NCBI GenBank assembly: GCA_013215295.1
Contig: JABSOZ010000006.1
Location: 186,001-250,000 of the forward strand
Direction: 5' to 3'
DNA from: Colwellia sp.
GTDB lineage: Bacteria; Pseudomonadota; Gammaproteobacteria; Enterobacterales; Alteromonadaceae
Length of the DNA: 64,000 nt
The notes under the pieces were generated by a model. It did no database searches, was not told the origin of the DNA, and worked only from the letters and a program-made list of their open reading frames with translations. Positions 1 through 9,687 of the stretch are shown here, in pieces. The position numbers and the translations under genes are program-made. Positions within the stretch are counted from its first letter, which is position 1; every line of letters starts with the position of its first letter.

Positions 1-13
1 ATCTAACATTCTT

Positions 14-1048
14 TTAACTTTCTTTATTAATGATGCTCATTGCCATTTGCGCTAATGGTTCGACAAAGGCGCCAACCTTATTCGCGTTTGAATTTGAAGC
101 ATTCCCTTGTGAAGCCCTTTTAGCAACACCTTGAACAATAGCGGCTAATCTGAAAAAGCTAAAAGCGAGGTAGAAAGTCCAATTTTCAATTTTTTCAATG
201 CCCATGCGTTGACAATAACTCGCGACATATTCGGCTTCTGTTGGAATGCCCAAAGCATGTCGGTCTACACCCCGTAAACCATCTATACTTCCCATACCTT
301 GTGGCATACGTAGTTGCATACATTGATATGCTAAATCAGCAAATGGGTGACCGAGTGTTGATAATTCCCAATCAAGAATAGCGAGAATCTTTGGAGAGTC
401 TTTGGCGAACATCATGTTGTCTAATCGAAAATCACCATGTACCAAACAAACACGACCATCATCGTTTGGCAGGTGAGTTTCTAACCATTGACTGAGTTCA
501 TCCATGGCATCAATTTTTTGTAATTCTGTTAAGCGATATTGTTTTGTCCAACGACCCAGTTGACGTTCAAAATAGTTACCCGGTTTACCATAGTCACTCA
601 AACCACACGCTTTAATATCGACACTGTGTAAAGCGACTAACACTTCGTTCATAGAGTCATACATTTGAGTTCTTAGTTCATTAGTCTCTATTTCAGCTAA
701 TGAGGCGCTCCAAAAAACATTGCCGTCACAAAATTCCATTAAATAAAACATTGCCCCGGTAATAGTTAAATCGGTACACAAATGAAAAACTTTGGATACG
801 GGGACATTCGACGCTTCAAGCGCATCAAGTACTTGATATTCGCGGTCTACAGCGTGAGCAGATTTAAGCAGTTTACCCGCAGGTTGGCTGCGTAAAACAT
901 ATAAACCAGATTGAGCAGATACTTTAAAAGTCGGGTTTGATTGCCCACCAGGAAACTTATCCAATGTTATTGGCCCAATAAAGCCTTTAACATGAGCTTC
1001 TAGGTAAGCAGTTAACTTTGGAATATCAATAGATAAAACTTGCGTCAT
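14..1048 (-). CDS. Phosphotransferase family protein (APH/ACAD10-type kinase)
   Basis: This is a 344-residue cytosolic kinase-fold protein of the aminoglycoside-phosphotransferase/choline-kinase family. The catalytic loop HGDFRLDN lies at residues 204-211 and the metal-binding DWE at 226-228; the N-terminal part carries the glycine-rich PGGQSNPT nucleotide loop near 33-40. It is the last gene of a leftward operon, about 90 bp after an acyl-CoA dehydrogenase. In the family, this kinase next to (or fused to) such a dehydrogenase matches mammalian ACAD10/ACAD11 and bacterial levulinate-type pathways, where a 4-hydroxyacyl-CoA is phosphorylated before removal of the hydroxyl. That substrate is inferred from context. 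An antibiotic kinase role is unlikely. Confidence 0.85.
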   Translation of the reverse strand: MTQVLSIDIPKLTAYLEAHVKGFIGPITLDKFPGGQSNPTFKVSAQSGLYVLRSQPAGKLLKSAHAVDREYQVLDALEASNVPVSKVFHLCTDLTITGAMFYLMEFCDGNVFWSASLAEIETNELRTQMYDSMNEVLVALHSVDIKACGLSDYGKPGNYFERQLGRWTKQYRLTELQKIDAMDELSQWLETHLPNDDGRVCLVHGDFRLDNMMFAKDSPKILAILDWELSTLGHPFADLAYQCMQLRMPQGMGSIDGLRGVDRHALGIPTEAEYVASYCQRMGIEKIENWTFYLAFSFFRLAAIVQGVAKRASQGNASNSNANKVGAFVEPLAQMAMSIINKES

Positions 1049-1138
1049 TTGGCAAAACTCTCAATGTAAATAGTGATGATTTTAGAAGACCATAAAAGTG
1101 CTATCTTCAGGCCGAAATTAACTCAGCCTTAAATAACG

Positions 1139-2350
1139 TTACTCTGCAATTCGTTTGACTAAATCACGACCTAATTGCATCATATGTACTTGATCAGGAC
1201 CATCGGCTAGACGCAAGGTACGTTGACCTGCCCATGCGTGTGCTAAGAAAGTATCTTGGCTGACTCCTGCAGCGCCATAACATTGAATAGCGCGGTCAAG
1301 CACATCAAGTGACATGTTAGGAGCAACTATTTTTATCATTGCAATGATATCTTTAGCGGCCTTATTTCCTTCAGTGTCCATCTTATGTGCTGCTTTTAAG
1401 GTCATCAAACGGGCTTGTTCAATTTGACAGGCGGAAAGAGCAATATCTTCTCGTATTGATTGTTGTTTGATCATCGGACGACCGAAAACAATACGTTCAT
1501 TAACACGTTTACACATGAGTTCGAGAGCACGTTGAGCAACGCCAATCGAACGCATACAATGGTGAATACGACCGGGGCCTAAACGTCCTTGCGCGATTTC
1601 GAATCCTTTACCTTCGCCAACAATTATATTTTCAACGGGTACACGAACATTATCGAAAGTTATTTCTGCATGACCTTCAGGCGCATCGTTATAACCAAAG
1701 ACCGTCATAGGGCGAACTTTGGTTACACCTGGCGTGTTCATTGGAACAAGTACTTGCGATTGTTGGATGTAGCGATTCTCATTAGTCGGGTCTGTTTTAC
1801 CCATAACAATCATAATTTCACATTGTTTACGACAAGCACCACTGATATAAAATTTTCGGCCATTGATAACATATTCATCACCATCACGTTCAATGCGTAA
1901 TTCAATGTTTGTAGCATCACTTGAGGCAACTTCAGGCTCTGTCATCGCAAAAGCCGAACGAATCTTCCCTTCAAGCAAAGGTTCTAACCATTGCTTTTTT
2001 TGAGCTTCGTTACCATATTTAGCCAATACTTCCATATTGCCGGTATCCGGAGCTGCACAGTTGAACACTTCTGAAGCCCACATCACTTTACCCATAATTT
2101 CAGATAAAGGTGCATATTCTAAACTTGTTAGCCCCGCGCTATATTTGCCATAACAAATGGGTAAAAATAAATTCCACAAACCTTGCGCTTTAGCTTTAGC
2201 CTTAAGCTCTTCCATTAATGGTGGTGTTGACCATTGGTCTTGAGCTACCTGTTTATGCATCTCTTCTTCAACAGGAAAAACATGAAGATCCATAAAGTCA
2301 GTAACACGTTGGATCAGATCTTTTACTTTATCGCTATATTCAAAATTCAT
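1139..2350 (-). CDS. Acyl-CoA dehydrogenase family protein
   Basis: This 403-residue flavoprotein should oxidise an acyl-CoA and pass electrons to ETF. The FAD/substrate segment [14 protein letters not shown] is at residues 135-148, and the C-terminal [12 protein letters not shown] and [13 protein letters not shown] blocks are typical of the long-chain ACAD10/11-like branch. Length is normal for the family. It sits between an old-yellow-enzyme reductase and the phosphotransferase, all leftward. The pairing with the kinase suggests it acts on phosphorylated or hydroxylated acyl-CoA, which is inference; the dehydrogenase fold itself is clear. Confidence 0.88.
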   Translation of the reverse strand: MNFEYSDKVKDLIQRVTDFMDLHVFPVEEEMHKQVAQDQWSTPPLMEELKAKAKAQGLWNLFLPICYGKYSAGLTSLEYAPLSEIMGKVMWASEVFNCAAPDTGNMEVLAKYGNEAQKKQWLEPLLEGKIRSAFAMTEPEVASSDATNIELRIERDGDEYVINGRKFYISGACRKQCEIMIVMGKTDPTNENRYIQQSQVLVPMNTPGVTKVRPMTVFGYNDAPEGHAEITFDNVRVPVENIIVGEGKGFEIAQGRLGPGRIHHCMRSIGVAQRALELMCKRVNERIVFGRPMIKQQSIREDIALSACQIEQARLMTLKAAHKMDTEGNKAAKDIIAMIKIVAPNMSLDVLDRAIQCYGAAGVSQDTFLAHAWAGQRTLRLADGPDQVHMMQLGRDLVKRIAE

Positions 2351-2441
2351 GGGGTTTCCTTCAGTTGCCTTTCTGGCACTTAATATTAAATACGTTAGGT
2401 ATAATTTTATGACGGAAAATCTGTAACACTTAAAATTGTTT

Positions 2442-3569
2442 TTAACTTAACGTCATCAAAGCTTCTTTATTAAATGGCGCTATTTCGTCTTCTTTTTTAT
2501 CTTTTATTTTGTTCACCCAATCAGGGTCAACGAGCAAGGCTCGACCGATAGCGACTAAGTCAAACTCATCATTCGTTAAGCGCTCTAAAAGTCCGTCAAT
2601 ATTGGTAGGGTTTGATGTACCTTTTAAATCAGCATTTCCTTCACCAATGAAGTCTTCGTCTAAACCGACGCTTCCCACCGTGATAACAGGTTTGTTTGTT
2701 AGCTTTTTGGCCCACCCTGCTAGGTTTAGCTCTGAACCTTCAAATTCAGGTAACCAAAATCGTCGGGTGCTGGCGTGAAAAATATCTACACCGGCATCAC
2801 TGAGTAAACCTAAGAACGTGGCAAGTTCGTCTTCTGTTTGACAAAGTTTTGCTGAATAATCTTGCTGTTTCCATTGTGAGAATCTGAAAATAATAGGAAA
2901 GTTTTCACCGACAGCTGCGCGAATAGCTTTAACAATTTCTACACCAAAACGAGTACGGTTTTCTAAAGAACCGCCGTAACCATCTGTGCGCTGGTTAGTG
3001 CCTTCCCAGAAAAATTGGTCAACCAAATATCCGTGAGCGCCATGAACTTCAATGGCATCAAATCCAATAGCTTTTGAATCGGCTGCTGCCTGTGCGAAAG
3101 AAGCAACTACTTCATCAATGTCATCTTGAGTCATTGCAACACCATTAGGCGCGCTGGGCTTAAAAAGACCAGAAGGACTATATGCAGGTATCGATTTATC
3201 TGGACCTATACCTTCTTTTCTAACTGAACCCACGTGCCAGAGCTGTGGTGCTATTTTACCACCAGCCTTGTGTACCGCATCGACGACATTCTTCCAACCT
3301 GCAAGGGCTTCTTCCCCATAAATCGCAGGTACTCTTTCATAACCGTTAGCCCCTTTATGAGAAATAAAAGTGCCTTCAGTAATAATTAAACCAACGTTAC
3401 CTTCTGCTCTTCGACGGTAATAATCTGCAACGTCTTGAGTGGGTACGTAATTGGGCGAAAATGTACGTGTCATTGGCGCCATAACCGTTCTGTTTTTTAA
3501 CGTAAGGCCTTTGGCGGAAAATGATTCAAATAGTTTGTCTGACTTTTCTTTAACTGATGTATTGCTCAT
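2442..3569 (-). CDS. NADH:flavin oxidoreductase (old yellow enzyme family)
   Basis: This 375-residue FMN TIM-barrel enzyme starts with the family pattern [15 protein letters not shown] and carries the active-site block [16 protein letters not shown] followed by [14 protein letters not shown], which binds the flavin and activates a double-bond substrate. It lacks the C-terminal iron-sulfur and FAD/NADPH domains seen in FadH at 19875-21899, so it is a single-domain reductase. Its place between acyl-CoA dehydrogenase and SDR genes suggests it reduces an enone or unsaturated acyl intermediate in the same catabolic route. Confidence 0.87.
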   Translation of the reverse strand: MSNTSVKEKSDKLFESFSAKGLTLKNRTVMAPMTRTFSPNYVPTQDVADYYRRRAEGNVGLIITEGTFISHKGANGYERVPAIYGEEALAGWKNVVDAVHKAGGKIAPQLWHVGSVRKEGIGPDKSIPAYSPSGLFKPSAPNGVAMTQDDIDEVVASFAQAAADSKAIGFDAIEVHGAHGYLVDQFFWEGTNQRTDGYGGSLENRTRFGVEIVKAIRAAVGENFPIIFRFSQWKQQDYSAKLCQTEDELATFLGLLSDAGVDIFHASTRRFWLPEFEGSELNLAGWAKKLTNKPVITVGSVGLDEDFIGEGNADLKGTSNPTNIDGLLERLTNDEFDLVAIGRALLVDPDWVNKIKDKKEDEIAPFNKEALMTLS

Positions 3570-3638
3570 GTTTTTTCCTAAACTGAAAATCGGTTATTAC
3601 GCTTTTTATTTATAATTAATGGATTTAACTCATTAGCG

Positions 3639-4406
3639 CTAGCCAATTAAGAAACCGCCATCAACATTGATAGATGTTCCTGTGGTATAACTCGAAGCGT
3701 TAGACACTAAATATAGCACTGTACCTGCCATTTCTTCTGGTTGAGCGACACGTTTCATCGGAACATGATGCATTAATTGCTCAAGGATTTTAGGGTTATT
3801 GACTAACGTTGACGCAAATTTTGTATCGGTACCGCCGGGTAATAATGCATTTACCCGAATATTAAACTGAGCACATTCTTTAGCGAAAGTCTTAGTCATT
3901 GAAATAACCGCAGCCTTAGTAATAGAGTAAATTCCTTGGTAATCACCTGGAGTAACACCATTGATTGAAGCGACATTAACAATAGCCCCTCCGCCACTTG
4001 CTTTCATTAATTTAGCTCCATGGGTAGACATGAAAAAATAACCGCGAATATTTACGTCAACTGTTTTTTGAAAAGCATTTAAGTCGGTATCTAATACATG
4101 GCCAAAATAAGGATTAGCTGCAGCATTATTCACTAAAATATCTAACTTTCCGTGCTCTTGGGATATTTGATTAAAAATAGACGCTATTTGATCCATTTCG
4201 CCAATATGACAAGCGATGGCCTGGGCACTTCCGCCTTCAGCAATAATACTGTCTACAACCGTTTGACAACCTTCAATTTTTCGACTGGAGACAATTACAT
4301 GTGCACCACTTTGTGCTAATAATTTCGCAATTTGCTCACCTATGCCACGACTTGCACCTGTTACTAAGGCAATTTTTCCTGTTAAATCAAATAACTTATT
4401 AATCAT
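3639..4406 (-). CDS. SDR family NAD(P)-dependent oxidoreductase
   Basis: A classical 255-residue short-chain dehydrogenase. The cofactor motif TGASRGIG is at residues 16-23, NNAA near 93-96, and the catalytic Ser147, Tyr160 and Lys164 are all present (YSITK). The end NVDGGFLIG is typical of FabG-like members. It is in the leftward operon, 69 bp before the flavin oxidoreductase, and probably oxidises or reduces a hydroxyl/keto group of the operon's substrate. The exact substrate cannot be read from sequence. Confidence 0.86.
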   Translation of the reverse strand: MINKLFDLTGKIALVTGASRGIGEQIAKLLAQSGAHVIVSSRKIEGCQTVVDSIIAEGGSAQAIACHIGEMDQIASIFNQISQEHGKLDILVNNAAANPYFGHVLDTDLNAFQKTVDVNIRGYFFMSTHGAKLMKASGGGAIVNVASINGVTPGDYQGIYSITKAAVISMTKTFAKECAQFNIRVNALLPGGTDTKFASTLVNNPKILEQLMHHVPMKRVAQPEEMAGTVLYLVSNASSYTTGTSINVDGGFLIG

Positions 4407-4443
4407 TTTGAAGTATCCTACTTATTATTTTTTATGTGGTCGA

Positions 4444-5163
4444 TTACCTAAAGGTTACCCAATCAGCACCCTCAAGTGTTAAGTGACCATAATTATTGAG
4501 ATAGTCGATGTTCAAACTATCACCGGAACAGAGTAATTTAGTAACACTTGTATTACGTAATTGTTGATTAACAACTAATGCTTTTTCGTTAGATAACCCT
4601 AATATATGTTGGATGATCACAGCGATAACACCACCAGACGTAAAAATACAAATATCCTTTGTACGTTTATTTTTTTGTTTATTTTTAACTGATAACTCTT
4701 GATTTATGACGTCTTTCAATGAAGTAATACAGCGAGTTTGAAATTGAGGCCAGCTCTCTTTATAGTCACTGTCATTCTTACCGCATGTCCAACGCTCAAG
4801 TGCCTGAGCAAATTCTTTCTGAAATATCTTATTGGCGCCAGGCTGTTTGCCAACGGTTACCGCCATACGGGCAAAATTGTTCCATCGAGCATCATAACAA
4901 GCTAACAAATCAACATGATTAAATTCGTTAAAACCAGAATGTAAAGTCACAGACGGCTCTTTACTTTGATAACCAAGGAGGAAATGTTCCAAGGTTTGTC
5001 CGTGGCGTAATAAATCGCCAGCATAAATTTTTTCTGGTGTAGATTGTGATTGCCAGTATTTACCTAATAGCTCAGATTGTGCAATGCCTTTATCAGACAG
5101 TTGATCGTAATCAGCCTTACCAAATGAAGCTTGACCGTGACGAATAAGATAAATAGCAGCCAT
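4444..5163 (-). CDS. Histidine phosphatase family protein
   Basis: This 239-residue protein opens with the phosphohistidine motif IRHGQAS (Arg8, His9, Gly10) of the phosphoglycerate-mutase-like superfamily. The position where the second catalytic His usually sits (HGG) reads FTSGGVIAVI, so that His is replaced by Ser. It is the first gene of the leftward operon and is followed by four enzymes of acyl-CoA type, ending with a kinase. A phosphatase and a kinase in one operon suggest a phosphorylated intermediate. Promoter-proximal position and the 49-bp element upstream point to regulation by the neighbouring LysR protein (inferred). Confidence 0.82.
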   Translation of the reverse strand: MAAIYLIRHGQASFGKADYDQLSDKGIAQSELLGKYWQSQSTPEKIYAGDLLRHGQTLEHFLLGYQSKEPSVTLHSGFNEFNHVDLLACYDARWNNFARMAVTVGKQPGANKIFQKEFAQALERWTCGKNDSDYKESWPQFQTRCITSLKDVINQELSVKNKQKNKRTKDICIFTSGGVIAVIIQHILGLSNEKALVVNQQLRNTSVTKLLCSGDSLNIDYLNNYGHLTLEGADWVTFR

Positions 5164-5296
5164 AAATTTATGCGCCTAAAATAAAGTGTTGTTGCAATAA
5201 GTTAAGACACGCTTTTATGATCATTTTCTTCGTCACTCACTCTATTTATTTAAACACCGTTTTGATGCTACTTATCCATGCTAAGCGTAACCAGAT

Positions 5297-5345
5297 AATT
5301 AAACAAATGAATAGTTCTTATGACTAACTATTCATTATTTGAATA
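5297..5345. promoter_or_regulatory. Shared 49-bp operator-like element, copy 1
   Basis: The element begins aattaaacaaatgaata and ends gaata. It contains a perfect 11-bp inverted repeat, aatgaatagtt (5306-5316) and aactattcatt (5326-5336), with a 9-bp spacer. It aligns without gaps to 8255-8303 at 40 of 49 positions by my count. It lies 134 bp upstream of the first gene of the leftward operon, a fitting place for an activator site. The LysR protein encoded at 8358-9257 is the likely binder (inference). Confidence 0.65.
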
Positions 5346-5493
5346 CTAAGAGGTTTAATAATGTACTGAACATTGGGTATATTTAGTGCGAGGGCGACAA
5401 TGTACTCTATGAATTATAACTGAGTAAAATCAGTTACTTGTTAGTAAACTTATATATATAAATTATTCAAAATACAACCAAGAAATTATCGAT

Positions 5494-5529
5494 AAAAAAA
5501 AGCCTTACAATGAATTATTGTAAGGCTTT
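5494..5529 (-). terminator. Rho-independent terminator of the TonB receptor gene
   Basis: A perfect 13-bp stem, aaagccttacaat (5499-5511) and attgtaaggcttt (5517-5529), with a gaatt loop. On the minus strand it is followed by a run of U (A-run 5494-5500 on the plus strand). It lies directly after the receptor stop codon. Confidence 0.9.
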
Positions 5530-5552
5530 CCTAATTTGACTTAAGTTTTTAC

Positions 5553-8000
5553 TTATTCAAATTCATATGAAATACTTGCGCCAAAAGTAGCAGGCTGATT
5601 CGGGTATGCATTGAAGCTACCTGATTGAATCGGTGGTGGGAAAGCAGACTGATAATACTCATCATCCGTTATATTACGTGCCCAAAGAAGTAAATTAACA
5701 CCATTATTAAAGTTCAATCCTGCACTTGCATTAAAGGTGCTGACTTCACGTGTTAACGACTCAGGAACGTTTTCAACCAGGTGAACTTCACTTTCGTATA
5801 GATAATCTGTACGAATAAAACCATACATACCATTATCAAGCTCAAAATTATAAGTAAGCCCTGCAACTATGCTTTGTTCATGTATTCCAGCAGGTTTTGA
5901 TCCTGATAAGTCGACTGCACCATCAACATTTTGTGCATTTACAAAAGAATCATAAACAGGGTCAAGGAAGGTACCCGCTAAACTCAAGGACCAATTATCG
6001 GTGGCATTATAGACAGAATCAAATTCTATACCTTGCGTGCTTTGTTCACCCGCATTAGCTAAAACGAATCCAGTACCGACAAAAATAGAAGATTGGAAAC
6101 CTTCAATCGTTTGGTCAAAAATAGTGACATTAAATGCACCTTTCTCAAACTTCGCTTTCATACCTAGTTCATAAACAGTCGATTTTTCAGGTGAAGCATA
6201 ACGACCGCCATAACTTTGGTTTTTTTGCGATAGACCGGCACTTTCAAGTGCACTTTGATCTGTAGCAAATGGTCGGGTATCACGAGATAAATTCCATGAT
6301 GATGCTTTAAAGCCTGTCGCTGCAGTAGCAAAAACATTGATATTGCTATTTAGTTCGTAAGCTAAACGTACTGACCACGTCATTTTACTATCTGACGTAT
6401 TATCACCTTCAACTGAATTAGGTACTTCAAGCATAGGTGGTAAAAACTGAAAGCCTTTTAATATCGGTATTGCTGGAGCTAAGCTTGGAATGAAAGGCAT
6501 TGGCACGCCAAAAAGCGTTAAATCATTGTCTAAATCAATCGCAGCGAGTGTAGAATTGTTCTGTTGTTTCACACTAACATCTTTCTCATCTTTGTTATAT
6601 GCAACACCAAGGGTAGCAGTGAAAACATCTGACATATGATAGTCAAAATTAGCAAAAAGTGAATAAGCATCATTGTCTTGTACAAATTGCGTATCTACTA
6701 CTGTGTCTGCTGAAAAGAATGAACCTGGAGCCAAACCATAAACGCCCTCTACACCACCTAACAAACCCGGTGCAGAAGCGGCAGTTAACACATCGAAATA
6801 ATTCCTAATGTCATTGCCAAAATACAAAGCATCTTCTGCTTTAACTGTTTCTTGAAAGATAAAAGCGCCAACCATCCAATCTAATTTGTTTTTTCCTGTA
6901 GAGATAAGTCGAAACTCTTGAGTAAACGTTTCTATTTCAATATCACCTGTTTCACGAAGAATATCTAAACTGGTGTAATCAACATCGTGTATCCATGTTT
7001 GATCATTATTCCGCAGTGCAGTAATTGAAGTAAAGGCAAATCCATCATAATCGATATCAACTTGTAGAGATAATCCGCCATCTTCTACAGTACTTAAAGG
7101 GTCAATATTAAGAGCAGATTTATAACCAAATGCATCTTCAGGTGTATTAACTACGCCACCTAAAAATTGCACTGCGCCTGTTGTAGGGCCATTAATAACA
7201 TCGTCTACAGTACAACAAGCTTCTTCTATTTCACTGTAGTCAGCAATCAAGCGGATTTTAACATCTTCGTTTGGTTCATATAAAGCTTGAGCGCGCGCAT
7301 TCCAGCGGTCTTTATCATTAACGTTACTTAATCCGACAACACTATCTGTATAACCATCGCGAGTATTGAAACCACCCGATAAGCTAAAAGCGAGTTCATC
7401 TGTTATGCCGTTAGTGATATAAGCTTTCATTGTTTTTTGGTTGTAGTTACCAACACCCAATTCAACTTTACCCTCCATATCGTAAGATGGTTCCATTGTA
7501 CGAATACTAATAACACCTGCAGAGGCATTTTTACCAAACAAGGTACTTTGTGGACCACTGAGGACTTCTATTTGTTGAACTCTCGGCAAATCACCAATCT
7601 GAGCAGCGGCACGTGAACGATAAACACCATCAATAAACACGCCAACCGAAGGTTCAATACCGGTATTGTTTGTACCATTACCAAAACCACGAATTGCAAA
7701 ATTAGTATTAGTAGAACGTTGTAGAGGTGTTACACGTAATGTAGGCACAAGTGTTTGTAAATCATTGATATCCAAAATGTTCGCTTTTTCAATCAGATCG
7801 CCACTAACGACTGTCACTGCAATGGGTGTTTCCTGTAAACCAGTAAGGCGTTTAGACGCAGTTACCATTATTCGCTCAACATCTTCATCTTTCGCACCAT
7901 CATTTTCCTGTGCGTGAATGACTGAAGAGCTAAGAGCACTTAATACAGCCGTAACCAAAAGAGATCGCTTAAAAATTTGCGTTGTTAACATTTGTTTCAT
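5553..8000 (-). CDS. TonB-dependent receptor
   Basis: An 815-residue outer-membrane receptor. Residues 1-30 form a signal peptide ending SSSVIHA, the TonB box region ERIMVTASK is at 42-50, and a plug domain follows with the segments IRGFGNGTNN and IDGVYRSRAA, then a long beta-barrel ending in an aromatic-poor but typical ISYEFE. It imports a large or scarce substrate using TonB/ExbBD energy. No siderophore enzymes are near, while a lipid/aromatic-type catabolic operon is immediately downstream and a shared regulatory element links the two, so a carbon substrate is more likely than iron. Confidence 0.9.
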   Translation of the reverse strand: MKQMLTTQIFKRSLLVTAVLSALSSSVIHAQENDGAKDEDVERIMVTASKRLTGLQETPIAVTVVSGDLIEKANILDINDLQTLVPTLRVTPLQRSTNTNFAIRGFGNGTNNTGIEPSVGVFIDGVYRSRAAAQIGDLPRVQQIEVLSGPQSTLFGKNASAGVISIRTMEPSYDMEGKVELGVGNYNQKTMKAYITNGITDELAFSLSGGFNTRDGYTDSVVGLSNVNDKDRWNARAQALYEPNEDVKIRLIADYSEIEEACCTVDDVINGPTTGAVQFLGGVVNTPEDAFGYKSALNIDPLSTVEDGGLSLQVDIDYDGFAFTSITALRNNDQTWIHDVDYTSLDILRETGDIEIETFTQEFRLISTGKNKLDWMVGAFIFQETVKAEDALYFGNDIRNYFDVLTAASAPGLLGGVEGVYGLAPGSFFSADTVVDTQFVQDNDAYSLFANFDYHMSDVFTATLGVAYNKDEKDVSVKQQNNSTLAAIDLDNDLTLFGVPMPFIPSLAPAIPILKGFQFLPPMLEVPNSVEGDNTSDSKMTWSVRLAYELNSNINVFATAATGFKASSWNLSRDTRPFATDQSALESAGLSQKNQSYGGRYASPEKSTVYELGMKAKFEKGAFNVTIFDQTIEGFQSSIFVGTGFVLANAGEQSTQGIEFDSVYNATDNWSLSLAGTFLDPVYDSFVNAQNVDGAVDLSGSKPAGIHEQSIVAGLTYNFELDNGMYGFIRTDYLYESEVHLVENVPESLTREVSTFNASAGLNFNNGVNLLLWARNITDDEYYQSAFPPPIQSGSFNAYPNQPATFGASISYEFE

Positions 8001-8254
8001 TTACCTTCCCCGAAATTAGTATTAATACTAAAAATATGAATATCAATTAGATACCCTACTACTCAAATACATTGTTTGAGCATGAATTATTGTTTTAAAT
8101 TTAATGATTATTTTATAAAACAACCTCATCGTACCAGAACTTTTTGTTCTCAACTAAGCGTAATACTTATTATCATTATTTCCAGCGTTTATATTGGGTT
8201 AATTATTTAACGTACAATATTTACACTCCTTGACTATGCTATGGCTAACCTTTA

Positions 8255-8303
8255 AATTAAACAAATGAATAAATCTAATAATAAACTATTCGTTTTATGA
8301 ATA
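8255..8303. promoter_or_regulatory. Shared 49-bp operator-like element, copy 2
   Basis: This copy starts aattaaacaaatgaata, identical to copy 1 over its first 17 bases, and ends gaata. The inner inverted repeat is less perfect than in copy 1 (aatgaata and tattcgtt). It sits in the 357-bp divergent region between the TonB receptor (start 8000, leftward) and the LysR gene (start 8358, rightward), so one protein bound here could control both directions. The rest of this intergenic stretch shows only AT-rich promoter-like sequence. Confidence 0.65.
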
Positions 8304-8357
8304 GATTGAATTGCAAAATATTGGCTAATTGTTTGGTTAGTTTTAATGGGAAAAGAT

Positions 8358-9257
8358 ATGAAGATTGATCTAAATTTATTTGTAGTATTCGAAGCTATCT
8401 ATTGCGAAGGAAACATTACCAAAGCTGCATCGGCGCTCAATTTGTCTCAACCTGCGGTAAGTCACTCATTAAGTAAACTTCGCGATCATTTTGATGACCC
8501 GTTGTTTGTGCGTCAAGGCAATGAGATGCGCCCTACTGTAGTCGCCAACAACGTTGTTTCTGATGTACGTGAAGCGCTACGTCAATTACAAATATGCTTA
8601 GCACAATCAAAACAATTTGAGCCAATGACTTCACGTAAGAACTTTACCATTTCATTACATGTTGCTTTAGAAGCGTCTTATTTACCTCCTTTGATACACA
8701 GAATTAAAAAAGAAGCCCCCTTAGTTAATATACAAAGTAGTCGTCGAGTTCACCGAAGTGAGTTAGAAAATAAGCTTGCCAGTGGTGATATTGATTTAGC
8801 CATTGATACGTTATTACCTGTGAGTGAAAATATTTTACATACACAATTAGATGAAGAAAAATTAGTCGTAGTCGCGCGAAAAGATCATCCTGATATTAAG
8901 ACGACACTTGATTTGGATATGTATCTTGCACTGGAGCATGTCTTAGTGTCTTCTCGTTCAACGGGTCCGAGTATTGAGGATTTCGAATTAGCACGTCATG
9001 GATTACAACGTAAAATAGGCTTGAGGTGTCAACATACCTTTTCAGCATGTAGTGTTATCGCGGGCAATGAAATGTTACTCACAGCAACAGAAACATCCGC
9101 TAAAATGTACGCTAACCTGCTTGATTTAGCTATCCACCCATTACCTGTAGATTTACCTGATACTGATATGCACTTATATTGGCACACAAATCTAGATTTT
9201 GAACCTGCTAATAAATGGCTTAGAAATAAAGTTATCCAATCAACACCCGGAGTTTAA
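8358..9257 (+). CDS. LysR family transcriptional regulator
   Basis: A LysR regulator with the N-terminal helix-turn-helix (NITKAASALNLSQPAVSHSLSKLR) and a C-terminal effector domain of NodD-like type. I prefer the ATG at 8358, which gives the usual start MKIDLNLFVVF and has gggaaaag just upstream; the ATG at 8346 has no ribosome site. It is divergent from the TonB receptor and close to the catabolic genes. I infer that it controls the receptor, the leftward operon and itself through the duplicated 49-bp element. Confidence 0.88.
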   Translation: MKIDLNLFVVFEAIYCEGNITKAASALNLSQPAVSHSLSKLRDHFDDPLFVRQGNEMRPTVVANNVVSDVREALRQLQICLAQSKQFEPMTSRKNFTISLHVALEASYLPPLIHRIKKEAPLVNIQSSRRVHRSELENKLASGDIDLAIDTLLPVSENILHTQLDEEKLVVVARKDHPDIKTTLDLDMYLALEHVLVSSRSTGPSIEDFELARHGLQRKIGLRCQHTFSACSVIAGNEMLLTATETSAKMYANLLDLAIHPLPVDLPDTDMHLYWHTNLDFEPANKWLRNKVIQSTPGV

Positions 9258-9685
9258 CGGGTAGGTACACTTTAGGTTTTATCTATATAATAGATATTTG
9301 TTCTTGATAACGTACCTACAAACATGTCTGATAACAAATTAATTCAAATAAATACTAATACCCCCTCAATTAAGAAAGATGCTAACTTTATCTATTATTG
9401 CTAATGAAACTTAAGAATATTTCATAAAACCTGCAACATGCAACCTGCTACATAAAATGCAATAACCTCCAAATACTGTAATTTACGCGCAATAGAACAG
9501 ATGCACACCTGCTAAATACATTAACTGTCATTATATAACCCAAATATCTTTATTACTTATATTTATAGTAGTGCATTCAAATTTAGAATTTTTGATTTGA
9601 TATCGGTTGTGGGAAGATAAAATTTAAGCTATTTCAAATGAGTTAACCATCAAACTCCAACCAAATAGCAATAATAATAATAATA
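9258..9685. other. Non-coding stretch between LysR gene and a pseudogene
   Basis: No supported gene. It contains nested inverted repeats just after the LysR stop: gtaggtac (9261-9268) pairs with gtacctac (9312-9319), enclosing a smaller tatcta/tagata repeat. There is no U-run, so it is not a standard terminator. A short (aat)6 microsatellite ends the stretch (9670-9687). Confidence 0.5.
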
Positions 9686-9687
9686 AT
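9670..9687. repeat. (AAT)6 microsatellite
   Basis: Six perfect AAT units lie directly in front of, and overlap, the ATG of the pseudogene at 9686. This is probably simple slippage in decaying sequence. Confidence 0.8.

Larger units (their letters stand above)
5164..5552. other. Intergenic region upstream of the leftward catabolic operon
   Basis: This 389-bp stretch holds the presumed promoter of the leftward operon, a 49-bp element shared with the receptor/LysR region, and the terminator of the TonB receptor gene at its right end. I see no further coding sequence. Confidence 0.6.

Noticed and set aside
1589-1900. 103-codon plus-strand frame
   Set aside because: It lies fully inside the acyl-CoA dehydrogenase gene on the other strand, has no ribosome site and no recognisable protein pattern.
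5553-8000. TonB receptor as a siderophore receptor
   Set aside because: No siderophore synthesis, Fur-like site or iron ABC transporter lies nearby, while a catabolic operon and shared regulatory element do.
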